Origin: Bacteroidales bacterium | GTDB lineage: Bacteria; Bacteroidota; Bacteroidia; Bacteroidales; VadinHA17 | Assembly (NCBI GenBank): GCA_009877105.1 | Contig: WXFD01000001.1 | Location: 1 to 52,980 of the forward strand | Direction of reading: 5' to 3' | DNA: 52,980 nucleotides | Shown: positions 1 through 9,552 of the stretch, piece by piece | How the letters are laid out: every line of letters starts with the position of its first letter | How positions within the stretch are numbered: the first letter of the stretch is position 1 | Program-made: the position numbers and the translations under genes | Notes under the pieces: generated by a model | What the model was told of the DNA's origin: nothing | The model's input: only the letters and a program-made list of their open reading frames with translations | Database searches by the model: none

Positions 1-303
1 AATAACTGAATATCAGGGTTTTATACTAATATTTCAGACTGTATTTATTAACAAAAACATCATAACATATTAACAATCAATCAGATAATATTTTTTGTCA
101 TGTACTAAGATCTAAACAAACAATATTCCTTTCATCTTTCCGGCTCAAAAGAAGATCATGCTATTTGTTTTTCCAACATTTTTTTGATTATTCCGGATAT
201 AATGATGATGAATAACAGATTTTCTGTCATTATTGTTTTTCAGGAATCAGGTATCTCATATTTCTTATTGGGGGCAGGAATTGTTCTGACGCAAAACGCA
301 CTA
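1..303. other. AT-rich left-edge intergenic sequence
   Basis: This stretch lies downstream of the minus-strand FISUMP lipoprotein gene and runs off the window edge. It is strongly AT-rich. I see no convincing open reading frame, RNA gene or terminator hairpin in it. The only long frame (184 to 375, plus strand) runs antisense into the end of the lipoprotein gene and has no recognisable features. Confidence 0.5.
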
Positions 304-1860
304 TTATTGAATTTTGATGCACCGCACAGACATTCCGTAATTGTTGTCAAAATAATTACGGAAAGTTTTATCTGAAGAGTTGAGAATTTTTCTGTTCCAG
401 GAATGGGCAGCATTATAGGCTGTTGATGACCACCAGACAGCTGAAGTACCCATTTCGGTGTATTGACCGGAATCATTTCTGTAACCACCAGGCAATGCTG
501 TAAATTCTGTTTCATTTGTTGCTCCCGTATTTGGAGTGTCCCAGTGTGATGTGCCGGTTTCCTTGAGCTTTCCCCCGGCGGGGCTTGCTCCTCCCAGGTA
601 TGTTTCGAGGATGAACCAGTCATTATCAGTTGGAACTCGCCAGCCAGTCGGGCATAAATTGCCTGTATTGACCGCAAACCAGTTGTACAGCGCTCCATAA
701 TCAGTTTTATTGGCAATGTCATTATCGTACCAGCAATAACCTGAAGCTGACAGGCCTGCCCATGCAGAGGGGCTTGAAACAAGTGATATCGCCGCCCCGT
801 TGTTGAACCTTGTGGTTTGAAGGTTCTCCTGAAGCCAGAGCTGGGTGCCAATCCTTTTTACATGGTAAACATTATTATCGATGTCCTGAATGGTTGCCGG
901 GTCTGTTGTGATTAAAAAATCATTCCCGTAGGCGGTACCGACACTGTTGGTGGCATATGCCCTTATGTGATATTCGGTGTTGACGGCAAGGCCGGTTATG
1001 TTGCTCGTGAATGTTCCCGGGCCTGTTCCATCGGAGGTTCTGGGATTGGCAATTGTCGGGTTGGGGTTGGTACTCCAGCACACACCCCTTGCCGTAACCG
1101 GTGATCCTCCGTCGCTGCTGATCGTACCCCCGCCGGTTGCGGTAGTTGTGGAAGTTGGCTGGGGGGCAGTTGTTGAAATTGAAGGCAGCATCGGGCTTGT
1201 GGTAAAAGAAATTTCCTGGCCGTAACTTATACCCTCCTCGTTGATTGCATAGGCACGTATATAATAAATGGTGTTGCCTGTGAGCCCGGTTAGATTGCTG
1301 GTGAATGCACCGGTTCCTGTCCCGTCTTCAGTTTTTGAATTATTAAGGTCAGGATTTGATTGTGTGTTCCAGCAAACGCCTCTCCCGGTAACTTCACGGC
1401 CTCCGTCGGATGTAATATTGCCTCCAGAAACGGCTGTAGTCTGTGTTATTCCTGTAACAGCAGAAGTTGTCAGTACCGGTGCTGTCAGGCCTGCTGAAGT
1501 AAAGGTCACCTGATTACCATACCCGGTGCCGATCTTGTTTGTTGCATAAGCTCTGAGATAGTAGAGTGTATTCGGGGTCAGCCCCGTAATGTTGCTTGTG
1601 AAAGAACCTATTCCATATCCGTCCGTTGTTCTTGTCCCTTCAATTGTTGGATCCTTCCTGGTACTCCAGCAAACGCCTCTGACAATAATATCTGATTTCC
1701 CGTCGCTGGTGATCACACCTCCAGATTTTGCTGTAGTTGCTTCTATTGAGGTAACGGGTACAGTTGTCAGGGTGGGCTCTTTTTCCGGATCACAACCACT
1801 TAATATTAACGAAATACACCCAACAATTATCCAGAGATTAATACGATATATCTTTTCCAC
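304..1860 (-). CDS. Surface lipoprotein with three tandem beta-sandwich repeats and a C-terminal FISUMP domain
   Basis: This 518-residue protein starts at a GTG codon. It has a lipoprotein signal peptide with lipobox LSGC (Cys23), so it is expected to be anchored in the outer membrane. Residues about 30 to 319 are three repeats of about 95 residues, each carrying RGVCW near its middle and a TGL..NT.Y..RAYA motif, which looks like a fibronectin-type-III-like fold. Residues about 323 to 518 match the Fibrobacter succinogenes major paralogous (FISUMP) domain: QLWLQENL, YGALYNW, CPTGWRVPTD, WWSST and a final SVRCIK. FISUMP domains are common in secreted Bacteroidota/Fibrobacterota proteins, and their function is unknown. 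It is probably a surface-exposed structural or binding protein. A possible promoter (TAATTTTA, minus strand, about 1931 to 1938) lies 70 bp upstream. It has no operon partner. The domain call is confident; the role is unknown. Confidence 0.85.
   Translation of the reverse strand: MEKIYRINLWIIVGCISLILSGCDPEKEPTLTTVPVTSIEATTAKSGGVITSDGKSDIIVRGVCWSTRKDPTIEGTRTTDGYGIGSFTSNITGLTPNTLYYLRAYATNKIGTGYGNQVTFTSAGLTAPVLTTSAVTGITQTTAVSGGNITSDGGREVTGRGVCWNTQSNPDLNNSKTEDGTGTGAFTSNLTGLTGNTIYYIRAYAINEEGISYGQEISFTTSPMLPSISTTAPQPTSTTTATGGGTISSDGGSPVTARGVCWSTNPNPTIANPRTSDGTGPGTFTSNITGLAVNTEYHIRAYATNSVGTAYGNDFLITTDPATIQDIDNNVYHVKRIGTQLWLQENLQTTRFNNGAAISLVSSPSAWAGLSASGYCWYDNDIANKTDYGALYNWFAVNTGNLCPTGWRVPTDNDWFILETYLGGASPAGGKLKETGTSHWDTPNTGATNETEFTALPGGYRNDSGQYTEMGTSAVWWSSTAYNAAHSWNRKILNSSDKTFRNYFDNNYGMSVRCIKIQ
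904..1773 (-). repeat. Three in-frame ~285-bp tandem modules inside the FISUMP lipoprotein gene
   Basis: The repeats correspond to residues about 30-122, 127-221 and 226-319. Each contains an SGG.I.SDG segment, RGVCW.T, a DGTG-like turn, FTSN.TGL and an RAYA.N strand. They are similar enough at protein level to reflect duplication inside the gene, and they leave matching antisense frames on the other strand. Copy number may vary between strains. Confidence 0.8.
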
Positions 1861-2419
1861 AGTGAATTACTTTGAATTAAAGACCAATAATCAGAAATTA
1901 TTTCTTATTCGCAATAGTAATTATGAAACATAAAATTAGTAAAAATTCCCGTTTCTGACATCACATAACAGGTATCCATTTCCACCAGGTACGGAAATCA
2001 GACCAGGGCAATGCTTAACCAGCTTCAACATCTAACACTTCAATGAACAGGTTTCATTTGAAGCTGAAAATCCTTCGGCCGGCATACAAAGCGCCTTGCC
2101 GGCCGGATATAAGGCTTATCCTATAATTACCGGACCGGAAAGATCTCATCTCTCAGGATTCTGTTCACAAACTTCGTGCCGCCTCGTAATCTTCATTTAA
2201 GAATAATTTTAAGTTCAGTCACGCTGACAAGCCTCATATGATATATAAAACCTCTGTGCCGCTGAGCACGAATGAATGACAACATCCTGATTCATAGGGT
2301 ATAATCCGCAATACGTTTTTATGTCCTTTTTTAGTTTCTGGTTTTTAATTCCGGCTTACTTCATTGGTTCCATCTCAATTGACTCAAAACTTCTCAATGT
2401 TCAGCAGGCATATCTTTTT
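1861..2419. other. 559-bp intergenic region, no gene seen
   Basis: This lies between the lipoprotein gene and the 3' end of the histidine kinase gene, both on the minus strand. I find no credible coding frame. One GC-rich hairpin stands out: CGGCCGGC at 2076-2083 pairs perfectly with GCCGGCCG at 2098-2105 around a 14-nt loop. It has no following T-tract, so I do not call it an intrinsic terminator. The rest could hold decayed sequence or the untranslated ends of the two flanking genes. Confidence 0.5.
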
Positions 2420-5329
2420 TCAAATATCGTGAAGCTTGCCCTTATCCGGGTTTTGCTTCACATATGGGATAGTAAATCTGAAAGTTGCACCTTCTCCCGG
2501 ATGGGAGTGAACCCATATTCTGCCTCCGATTAATTCTGCGTAGGCCTTGCAGATTGACAAACCGAGTCCCGTACCTCCATATTTTCTTGATACCAGATTA
2601 TCCACCTGAAAAAATCTCTCAAAGATCTTTTCATGCTGCTCAGGCGGAATTCCTATACCCGTATCTTTTACAAAGAATTCCAGCATTGAATCCTTCATCT
2701 TGTAACCAAAATCAATTTGCCCTTCTTTCGTGAATTTAATTGCATTGCTAATAAGGTTTGAGAGCATCTGTATAAGTTTAGTGCTGTCGGTGATAATCCT
2801 GGCCTCTTCGTCGGGGAGTCCCGTATGAAGATCCAATGAAATAATATCAGTCTGTTCCTTATAACTGAACTGTTCGGCAAGGCTCCGCAATGATGCATTC
2901 AGATCCATTTCCCTGAGATTTAGCTTAACCTGTCCGCTTTCAATATTTGCTATGTCAACAATATCATTTATTATGGACAGCAGCTGGCTTCCGCTCTGAA
3001 AAATAATATCGATATACTGTTTTTTCTCAGCATCAGTGGTCTCAGGTTCATTAAGAAGTGTTGAAAAGCCGATAATTGCATTCATTGGAGTTCTTATCTC
3101 ATGCGAGATATTATGAAGAAATGCTGTTTTCAATCTGTCGTTTTCTTCTGCTTTCTCTTTCGCTGCAACAAGTTCGGCTTCTGCCTTCTTACTTTCAGTT
3201 ATATCCCTGAAGCTCCAGACCCTTCCGACACTTTTACCTCCAATCCTCTGCGGTTGTGAATAACGTTCGAATACCCTCCCGTCCCTGAACTCCAGAAGAT
3301 TCGATGTGATAACTTCTGGTTCCTTGTATAGCTGCCTGATTTGACCAGTGAATTCATCAGGATCTGATAGCTGTTCCATCACGAATTTTATTACAGCTTC
3401 ATCATCGAGGGATACAAGGACATTATCCGGGATCTTCCACATTTCAGTGAATTTCTGATTATACTGAATGATCTTTCCGTTATTGTCAACAACAAGGATC
3501 CCGTCCGCCGTCGATTCGAGCGTTGCCTTAATAAGTGAAAATGATTTTTCAAGTTCGGCATCTGTTTGTTTCCGGAGTGTTATGTCTTCAACAAGTGCCA
3601 GAAAATATTGAACTTCATCATTATTGTTCCTGATGATACTTACAGTTGTTGCCCCCCAAATAACTGTTCCGTCGCGACGGACATACTGCTTCTCCGAATG
3701 ATACACCGGGATCTCGCCGGCGATCAGCTTCATAATGGCAATTTCATCAGCTGAAACATAGCTGGAATAGGTGAAATCCTTAAGAGTAAGGGCCTTTATA
3801 TCTTCCTCCCTGTATCCAAGCATTTTACAGAATGCATCGTTAGCCCTGATAATACCGAGATCCTTTCCCGTCATTATTATTCCAAAGGGACTTTCCTCGA
3901 ATATTTTTCTGAATCTCTCCTCACTTTCCCTGAGGATCGATTCCGCCTGTTTGCGTTCCGTTATATCGCGGCAGATGTACTGAAAATACATAACTCCTTC
4001 AATTTCCACTTTCCTGGCGCTGATCTCCACGGGTATCAATCTGCCGTCGCTCTTCACATGAACCGTTTCAAAAGTCAGAAATCCCCTATCCTCAAGGATC
4101 TTTTTTTCCGTTTCCAGTTCTTTCAGGCTCCCGGGGTATGTCAGTTTTGCCAGATTTGATCCTATTAGCTTCTCCCTTGCCAGTTGGTATACTTCCAGGG
4201 CCCTGTCATTTGCTTCAATGATGGCAAGACCGCTGTCGGTAAGGAAAATTATATCATTTGCATATTTAAGAATGTAGTCATAATGTTTCCTTAATGCAAG
4301 ATGATCAAGTTCAGCTTCATATTTTCCACGATAGAACCGTGCATTTTCGTTCCATTCGATCATTCCAAGCAATAATCCCATTGTAAGGATGAACAGGATG
4401 ATTATTATGATTATCATGGTCATATGGCGATCCAATGCGATAAGTACCTCATTGTGATCGATCTTGGCGACCATAAACCATTGTGTCGCAGGTATCTTCT
4501 TCATAACTGCAACCACTGAATTACCACGGTAATCAATGCCTTCTGTAGTTCCTTCAATTCCTTTGACAGCCATGGCAGAAGGAAGGTTTTCCTCGTTGAT
4601 TTTCTTTCTCAGGATCAATCCGGAGTTTTTTCTGAACCGGAGATCATTAAGATATACGATTTCATCGTTTTCCTCACGCACCAGTATGGTTTCGGCCGTT
4701 TTGCTCCTTAGGGGCCAGGCATTTATCAGGGGGAAAAGGACCTGATCAGGATCAATCCTGATTGCAAGTATTCCCAAAGGCCTGGGATTGCCGCTGGCTT
4801 TATGACTCAATGGTATAATCAGGTCAAGACCGGGTCGGCCGATTGAATTTAGCTTGTACAGGTCAGTGAGGAAGGGCGCATTCATCTTTCCGGAATACGG
4901 TAGCAAAGCCCTCAGCTGATCACTGACGATGCTGTCCCTGTAGGGGCAGGACATCCTGAGTATGCCGGCAGAATCGATGAGCTGAACATTCCTGTATTCA
5001 GGATTCTTAAGTATTGATCTGAAACTTTCCATGATTTTTTTCTCCGCCGAAATATCTCCGGGTTTCCCAAGGAATGATTTCAGCTGATCGCTAAATGCAG
5101 AATTCTCGCCAATTATGACAGCGTCATTCAACCTTTCATTCCTCCACTGTGTAATTTGTCTGACCTTCAGGTCTGCAATGGATGAAAGATCAACTTTCTT
5201 TTCATTCAGGATCAGGGCTTTCTGGTTCCGGTAGTACAGAAAACCGAAAATAATACTGACAGCCGATACTATCATGAAGAAGATTATCAGCAGCCAGGGT
5301 ACATGTGGTTTTTGCCTGTGCAATGTCAT
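2420..5329 (-). CDS. Membrane-bound sensor histidine kinase with three PAS domains
   Basis: This 969-residue kinase probably senses an extracytoplasmic signal and phosphorylates an unlinked response regulator. A first membrane helix lies at about residues 13-33 and a second, very isoleucine-rich one at about 304-325. They flank a periplasmic region of about 270 residues that resembles a Cache-type sensor. Three PAS/PAC units follow (about 347-460, 467-590 and 594-715); the first two each end in an RDITERKQ-like or EDITLRKQ PAC signature. The HisKA domain holds the phospho-acceptor in SHEIRTPMNAIIGF (His743). The HATPase domain has the N box (NLISNAIKF), DTGIGIP and GGTGLGLS. There is no receiver or DNA-binding domain, and no response regulator gene adjoins it, so it is an orphan kinase. 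The ligand cannot be inferred. The architecture is clear. Confidence 0.92.
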   Translation of the reverse strand: MTLHRQKPHVPWLLIIFFMIVSAVSIIFGFLYYRNQKALILNEKKVDLSSIADLKVRQITQWRNERLNDAVIIGENSAFSDQLKSFLGKPGDISAEKKIMESFRSILKNPEYRNVQLIDSAGILRMSCPYRDSIVSDQLRALLPYSGKMNAPFLTDLYKLNSIGRPGLDLIIPLSHKASGNPRPLGILAIRIDPDQVLFPLINAWPLRSKTAETILVREENDEIVYLNDLRFRKNSGLILRKKINEENLPSAMAVKGIEGTTEGIDYRGNSVVAVMKKIPATQWFMVAKIDHNEVLIALDRHMTMIIIIIILFILTMGLLLGMIEWNENARFYRGKYEAELDHLALRKHYDYILKYANDIIFLTDSGLAIIEANDRALEVYQLAREKLIGSNLAKLTYPGSLKELETEKKILEDRGFLTFETVHVKSDGRLIPVEISARKVEIEGVMYFQYICRDITERKQAESILRESEERFRKIFEESPFGIIMTGKDLGIIRANDAFCKMLGYREEDIKALTLKDFTYSSYVSADEIAIMKLIAGEIPVYHSEKQYVRRDGTVIWGATTVSIIRNNNDEVQYFLALVEDITLRKQTDAELEKSFSLIKATLESTADGILVVDNNGKIIQYNQKFTEMWKIPDNVLVSLDDEAVIKFVMEQLSDPDEFTGQIRQLYKEPEVITSNLLEFRDGRVFERYSQPQRIGGKSVGRVWSFRDITESKKAEAELVAAKEKAEENDRLKTAFLHNISHEIRTPMNAIIGFSTLLNEPETTDAEKKQYIDIIFQSGSQLLSIINDIVDIANIESGQVKLNLREMDLNASLRSLAEQFSYKEQTDIISLDLHTGLPDEEARIITDSTKLIQMLSNLISNAIKFTKEGQIDFGYKMKDSMLEFFVKDTGIGIPPEQHEKIFERFFQVDNLVSRKYGGTGLGLSICKAYAELIGGRIWVHSHPGEGATFRFTIPYVKQNPDKGKLHDI

Positions 5330-5440
5330 ATCAGCATTTCCATGTAAAAAGAAAACCCGGAACCTTTCACAAAACGATGGGCGAAATCAGCATTTTCCCT
5401 TCACAAGATCATTATGTTATGCATTTAACGGGAATGAGGG

Positions 5441-6358
5441 TCATTTATTTGATTTTAACAGGAGTGATGCCATGACTGATATCAGCAGGATGCCGATGAT
5501 AACTGCAAGTGATAAAAGAATCGGTATCTCTATGCGGAAAAAGGATAACAGCATTTTCACCCCTACAAATGTTAAAATAAAAGCCAGGCCTATCTTCAGG
5601 AATCTGAAGTAACCCATAATGCCTGATATTGCAAAATAGAGTGATCGTAAACCAAGTATTGCAAAAATATTGGAAGTATATACAATAAATGATTCTTTGC
5701 TTATCGCCAGCACGGCCGGAATGCTGTCGACAGCAAAAATAAGATCGGAGGATTCTATTACCAGCAAAACCATAAAAAGTGGTGTTGCATACAATTTGCC
5801 GTTTTCCTTCACAAAAAGCCTGTTGCCTCGCAGAGTATCCGTGACCCTGAAAATCTTACGGGAGATCCTCAAAAAAGTATTTTTTTCGGGATCAACTGCA
5901 GTATTATTCTGGAAAATCATTTTTACTCCGGTTATCACCAGAAATCCTCCGAAAACCAGGATTATCCAGTGGAATTTACTAATGAGTGTTATGCCGGTAA
6001 TAATGAATATGCCCCGCATAACCAATGCACCAAGGATTCCCCAGAAAAGGATTTTATGCTGATATTCGGGTTGTATGGAAAAGTAGGTGAATATCAGAAT
6101 GAATACAAAAATATTATCGACGCTCAGTGAATATTCAATTATATAAGCTGTAAAAAATTCCAGAGCATTCTGCCTGCCATATTCAATGAGGACAAACACA
6201 TTAAAGAGCATTGCAAGGGAAACCCACACACCAGTCCAGGTCAGGGCTTCGCGTACTTCAATCTTATGGGCCTTTTTATTGAAAATTCCCAGGTCGAGTG
6301 CGAGGAGCGAAAAAATTAAAATATGAAACCCTATCCAGAAAAAGACATTAACTTCCAT
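5441..6358 (-). CDS. TerC/Alx-family integral membrane protein
   Basis: This is a 305-residue polytopic inner-membrane protein with about eight to nine hydrophobic helices. It has the TerC-family hallmarks: an early acidic segment (LALDLGIFNKKAHKI), EYSLSVDNIFVFILIF in the middle, and SSDLIFAVDSIPAVLAI in the second half. The paired acidic residues in the membrane are thought to handle metal ions. Family members have been linked to tellurite resistance, manganese export and alkaline response. No other ter genes are nearby, so manganese or metal homeostasis during protein secretion is more likely than tellurite resistance. A good -7 box (TACCTTTGC, minus strand, 6375-6383) sits just upstream of the ATG. 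The family call is firm; the substrate is inferred. Confidence 0.9.
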   Translation of the reverse strand: MEVNVFFWIGFHILIFSLLALDLGIFNKKAHKIEVREALTWTGVWVSLAMLFNVFVLIEYGRQNALEFFTAYIIEYSLSVDNIFVFILIFTYFSIQPEYQHKILFWGILGALVMRGIFIITGITLISKFHWIILVFGGFLVITGVKMIFQNNTAVDPEKNTFLRISRKIFRVTDTLRGNRLFVKENGKLYATPLFMVLLVIESSDLIFAVDSIPAVLAISKESFIVYTSNIFAILGLRSLYFAISGIMGYFRFLKIGLAFILTFVGVKMLLSFFRIEIPILLSLAVIIGILLISVMASLLLKSNK

Positions 6359-6374
6359 ATTGTCAGATTAGGCA

Positions 6375-6383
6375 GCAAAGGTA
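6375..6383 (-). promoter_or_regulatory. Putative Bacteroidota -7 box for the TerC-family gene
   Basis: TACCTTTGC on the minus strand matches the Bacteroidota -7 consensus TAnnTTTG. It places the transcription start roughly 10 to 15 bases before the ATG at 6358. The -33 element is not clear. Confidence 0.45.
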
Positions 6384-6481
6384 AAAAAAACTGTCAATCC
6401 GGCTGAAAGTCAGAAGTTATTTCTCAAATTCCCAGGCTCCGTGAAATTGCAATTGTTAAATATTATAATCCGTAACTTTAT

Positions 6482-6489
6482 TACCTTTA
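6482..6489 (+). promoter_or_regulatory. Putative -7 box for the M28 peptidase gene
   Basis: TACCTTTA on the plus strand is one base from the TAnnTTTG consensus and lies about 20 bp before the ATG at 6511. With the TerC box it makes this 152-bp gap a divergent promoter region. Confidence 0.35.
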
Positions 6490-6510
6490 AAAAATATTTA
6501 TTTCAGTATA

Positions 6511-7590
6511 ATGGTAGGGAAAAGAGTTCTCATCCCAATCTGCACATTTGTCCTGACGATACTATCGGTTTTATCGGCTGCACAGGACTCTGCATCAGGG
6601 AAGGAATCAATTAATGCCGGTGATCTGGAATGCCATGTGTCATTTCTTGCTTCGCCGCTTATGAATGGCCGTGCCAACGGGGCTCCTGAGCTTGATATTG
6701 CACTGAATTACCTGGTTTCACAGGCTGGTCTGAACGGACTGAAGCCAGCCGGAGATTCGGGTTATTTTCAGAACTACAGTGTTGTCAGATCAAAAAACGC
6801 TCTGCGATGGCCGTACTATACCCTGAAATCGACCGGAAACAATAGCAGGGAGAACGTTGGTGAAGAGATTGCCCTCAGGAACGTTATTGCCTGGATCGAG
6901 GGATGTGATCCGGTTTTAAAATCAGAATATGTGGTTTTTTCCTGTCACGCGGATCACATTGGCAGGATTAACGGGGAAATTCATCCGGGTGCGGATGATA
7001 ATGCTTCAGGTTGTGCGGCCCTCCTGGAAATAGCCCAGGCATTCCAGACCTCTCCTGAAAAACCGCTCAGATCAGTTGTTTTCCTGTGGCTGACAGGCGA
7101 GGAGATCGGGCTTCTCGGATCCCAGGCATATGTAAAAAATCCTCCTTTCCCGCTTGACAGGACAGTTGCCGATCTGAACATCGATATGATCGGAAGGGTG
7201 AAAGGGATTGCAGACACAACCCTGGATACTCCCGTAACCGGACCATACGGCGTGTTCGTTATATCCGACGACCAAAGCAGGGAACTAATGCAGATAGCCG
7301 AAAATGCAGACGAAGGAAGCATAATCGATTTCGACTACAGCCTCAGCGGAAGAACTCACCATCTGAATCTGTTTGCAAGGAGCGATCAATATAATTTTGT
7401 GATGAATGACATCCCCTCACTTTTTTTTACAACAGGATTACATTCTGATTATCATACCTCCAATGATGTTACTGAAAAGATCGATTTCAAAAAGATGGAA
7501 CAAATAACAAAATGCATTTTTGATATCGGGCTGGAAATTGCAAACAAAAAACAGGAATTACAGGTGGACAATCCTTATTCAAAAAGATAA
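6511..7590 (+). CDS. Secreted M28-family zinc aminopeptidase
   Basis: This 359-residue protein has an N-terminal signal peptide ending near the SAAQ segment at residues about 22-26, so it acts in the periplasm or outside the cell. The M28 co-catalytic two-zinc site is visible: the first ligand in SCHADHIG, the bridging Asp in HPGADDNASG, the catalytic Glu pair in LTGEEIGLLGS, an Asp in DLNIDMIGR, and a final His in GLHSDYHTSNDV. M28 enzymes remove N-terminal residues from peptides. The relatives in this phylum are often annotated as leucyl or glutaminyl-cyclase-like peptidases, and the exact specificity cannot be read here. It is transcribed divergently from the TerC-family gene and converges on the 5'-nucleotidase gene with only 16 bp between stops. 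Confidence 0.9.
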   Translation: MVGKRVLIPICTFVLTILSVLSAAQDSASGKESINAGDLECHVSFLASPLMNGRANGAPELDIALNYLVSQAGLNGLKPAGDSGYFQNYSVVRSKNALRWPYYTLKSTGNNSRENVGEEIALRNVIAWIEGCDPVLKSEYVVFSCHADHIGRINGEIHPGADDNASGCAALLEIAQAFQTSPEKPLRSVVFLWLTGEEIGLLGSQAYVKNPPFPLDRTVADLNIDMIGRVKGIADTTLDTPVTGPYGVFVISDDQSRELMQIAENADEGSIIDFDYSLSGRTHHLNLFARSDQYNFVMNDIPSLFFTTGLHSDYHTSNDVTEKIDFKKMEQITKCIFDIGLEIANKKQELQVDNPYSKR

Positions 7591-7606
7591 AAGGATTTTA
7601 TCAATT

Positions 7607-9406
7607 CTACTTTTGCGTCTCGAAAAAAGTTTCTGAAGGAAATACATATCTCCTGTCTATATCAGGGATCCCGTTATTGTCAGAATCGTTCATTGAAGCT
7701 ATATATTCAAGAAGTGCAAGCCATTCCTTCCCTTCCTGGATCCCGGCCTCATTCCCATCCATATCAATAACCGAAGTGCTCATGTCTGTAATCCGGGTTC
7801 CGTCACCGTATTTTGGAACAACATTTACAAGGCCGAAACTCATCTTTTTTATTATACCTATGAATTCAAGCATATATGAATTAGCCGACACCGAGTACAA
7901 CCGGTTGTTCTTTTTCGAGAAATCAACCTCCGTTTCATTACCGTCGGGGCTGATTATCCTTATTCTCCTTATCTTCTTCATAAATCCTTTTCCGGGGTCA
8001 TATTCAACCCTGATACCTGAATAATAACAGAAATGTGAGGGTGCTGACTTGTATGCAATCTGGAGTATCTCCAGGATATTCTTCAGCTCCTTTCCTGTCA
8101 CATAAAGCCTTGCCAGCGGGTATCCGGGCACTTTGTCCTTTCCCGATCCGAGCGACATAACCCTGAAAATATCAGCAGGAGTTTGAATGCCCGGTACGAT
8201 TTTATCGCGTATAATACCAACTGCTACCATACTGACATTGGTACCTTCCCTTGTATTGCGGTTAATATAATAATGGATCGCATCAGCTACCAGGGGTCCC
8301 AGATTGCTGTTTTTGAAATCGCCGGATTCATTGCATTCAAGGAGGAAGTCATTCTCGGCCACCGGTTTAATATATTCCAGCCCCAAAGGTCTGAGTATTT
8401 CACGGTTAATGAGATCCTGTTGCTCTTCAATCAGATCCTGCACATCTTTATCTCCTTCAATATCATCCGTAACGGCAATCAACCTGTAATTGTCGACCTT
8501 TATGCCTGCCGGTGACCATGTTATCTCAAGACGACCCACATTTCTGCCATATTCTCCGGTCTGAACTATCGGTATTCCCTTAACAATCAGCGGTTCTTCA
8601 AGTTCTGTATGCGTATGCCCGCTGATTATGAGATCCAGGCCACGTACTTTTTTAGCCAGTTTTACATCCTCCCCTGCCCATGAGCCTTTCTTGTTTCTTT
8701 CAACTCCCGAATGGGAAAGGCAGATGATGATATTGCACCCGGCTGATTTTAGCTCTTTCACCATCTTCCGTGCAAATGGGACCGCTTTTCTGAATCTCAA
8801 AGGTTTTGAAAGCGGGGCAACATCAGCTGCATCCTTACCTAGGATTGAGAAAAATCCAATTTTCAGACCTTCTTTTTCTATAATCTTCTTTTTTTCTATC
8901 ACTTTGCCCGTGAAAAGGGCCTCAAGTGCATCATCACCCGGGTCTTTCTTACTGAATATTGCATTGCCCAATATTAGTGAAGGGATTTCACCTTTCTTTT
9001 TGGACTGGCTCACTATGGCTGCCAGTTTTTCCGGTCCGAAATCAAATTCATGATTCCCAAAGCTGACGACATCATAGCCCATGGTTTTCATGAGCCTGAG
9101 CTGAAACCCTTCAGAAATCTCAACTGTGTGAAAGAGAGTGCCCATCAGAAAATCCCCGGCATCACACACCAGTGTTATTCCCTTATTCTCTTTTTTCTCC
9201 TTATTGATTATCCCGGCGATCCTGGCAAATCCTCCCTGAGTTTTGTCATCGTCTGCTGTCATGGGTGAGTAAAGAGATTCCGGGGCAAAACCGTTCAGCC
9301 TCGAATGAAGATCATTGGTATGGAGAATGACCAGTTTCTTTTCTCCCTGTCCTTCTGCACTTATAAAAAGCAACAGAAACAACGGGATCAGTTTGATTTT
9401 ATTCAT
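7607..9406 (-). CDS. Secreted bifunctional 5'-nucleotidase / metallophosphatase (UshA-like)
   Basis: This 599-residue protein has a signal peptide (cleavage likely near SAEGQGEK). The N-terminal calcineurin-like domain (about 24-310) carries the metal motifs LHTNDLHSRL, CDAGDF, FGNHEFDFG, CLSHSG and SGHTHTELEEP. The C-terminal 5'-nucleotidase domain (about 350-560) has NLGPLVADAI and the substrate-stacking region around YYSGIRVEYD. The enzyme should hydrolyse extracellular nucleotides to nucleosides and phosphate for salvage. The C terminus extends past the usual domain end and includes SDNNGIPDID, which resembles a calcium-binding DxDxDG-type turn. The family is certain; the preferred nucleotide is not known. 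No phosphate-regulon genes are nearby. Confidence 0.9.
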   Translation of the reverse strand: MNKIKLIPLFLLLFISAEGQGEKKLVILHTNDLHSRLNGFAPESLYSPMTADDDKTQGGFARIAGIINKEKKENKGITLVCDAGDFLMGTLFHTVEISEGFQLRLMKTMGYDVVSFGNHEFDFGPEKLAAIVSQSKKKGEIPSLILGNAIFSKKDPGDDALEALFTGKVIEKKKIIEKEGLKIGFFSILGKDAADVAPLSKPLRFRKAVPFARKMVKELKSAGCNIIICLSHSGVERNKKGSWAGEDVKLAKKVRGLDLIISGHTHTELEEPLIVKGIPIVQTGEYGRNVGRLEITWSPAGIKVDNYRLIAVTDDIEGDKDVQDLIEEQQDLINREILRPLGLEYIKPVAENDFLLECNESGDFKNSNLGPLVADAIHYYINRNTREGTNVSMVAVGIIRDKIVPGIQTPADIFRVMSLGSGKDKVPGYPLARLYVTGKELKNILEILQIAYKSAPSHFCYYSGIRVEYDPGKGFMKKIRRIRIISPDGNETEVDFSKKNNRLYSVSANSYMLEFIGIIKKMSFGLVNVVPKYGDGTRITDMSTSVIDMDGNEAGIQEGKEWLALLEYIASMNDSDNNGIPDIDRRYVFPSETFFETQK

Positions 9407-9460
9407 CCGTTTATAATTTATTATCTAAGACCGAAAAACTGTCTGTCCTCCCGGGCAGGG

Positions 9461-9524
9461 AACCACGCATGACTGAACGCGAAAACATTCATTCCTGTTT
9501 GTTTTTTTGTCAGTCATGTGGGTT
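9461..9524. other. Imperfect inverted repeat between folC and the 5'-nucleotidase gene
   Basis: CATGACTGA (9468-9476) pairs perfectly with TCAGTCATG (9510-9518), and the outer bases add several more pairs around a loop of about 33 nt. It lies in the 146-bp gap between two minus-strand genes. It has no downstream T-run on the minus strand, so it could be an operator, an RNA structure or a weak terminator. Confidence 0.4.
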
Positions 9525-9552
9525 TCATTATTTTTTAATTGCCTTAAAATTA

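Noticed and set aside
977..1933. Three similar plus-strand ORFs
   Set aside because: They are antisense shadows of the lipoprotein's three repeats, which explains their similarity.
2321..2533. Hydrophobic 70-codon ORF near the kinase end
   Set aside because: Mostly antisense to the kinase 3' end; no start context or homology sense.
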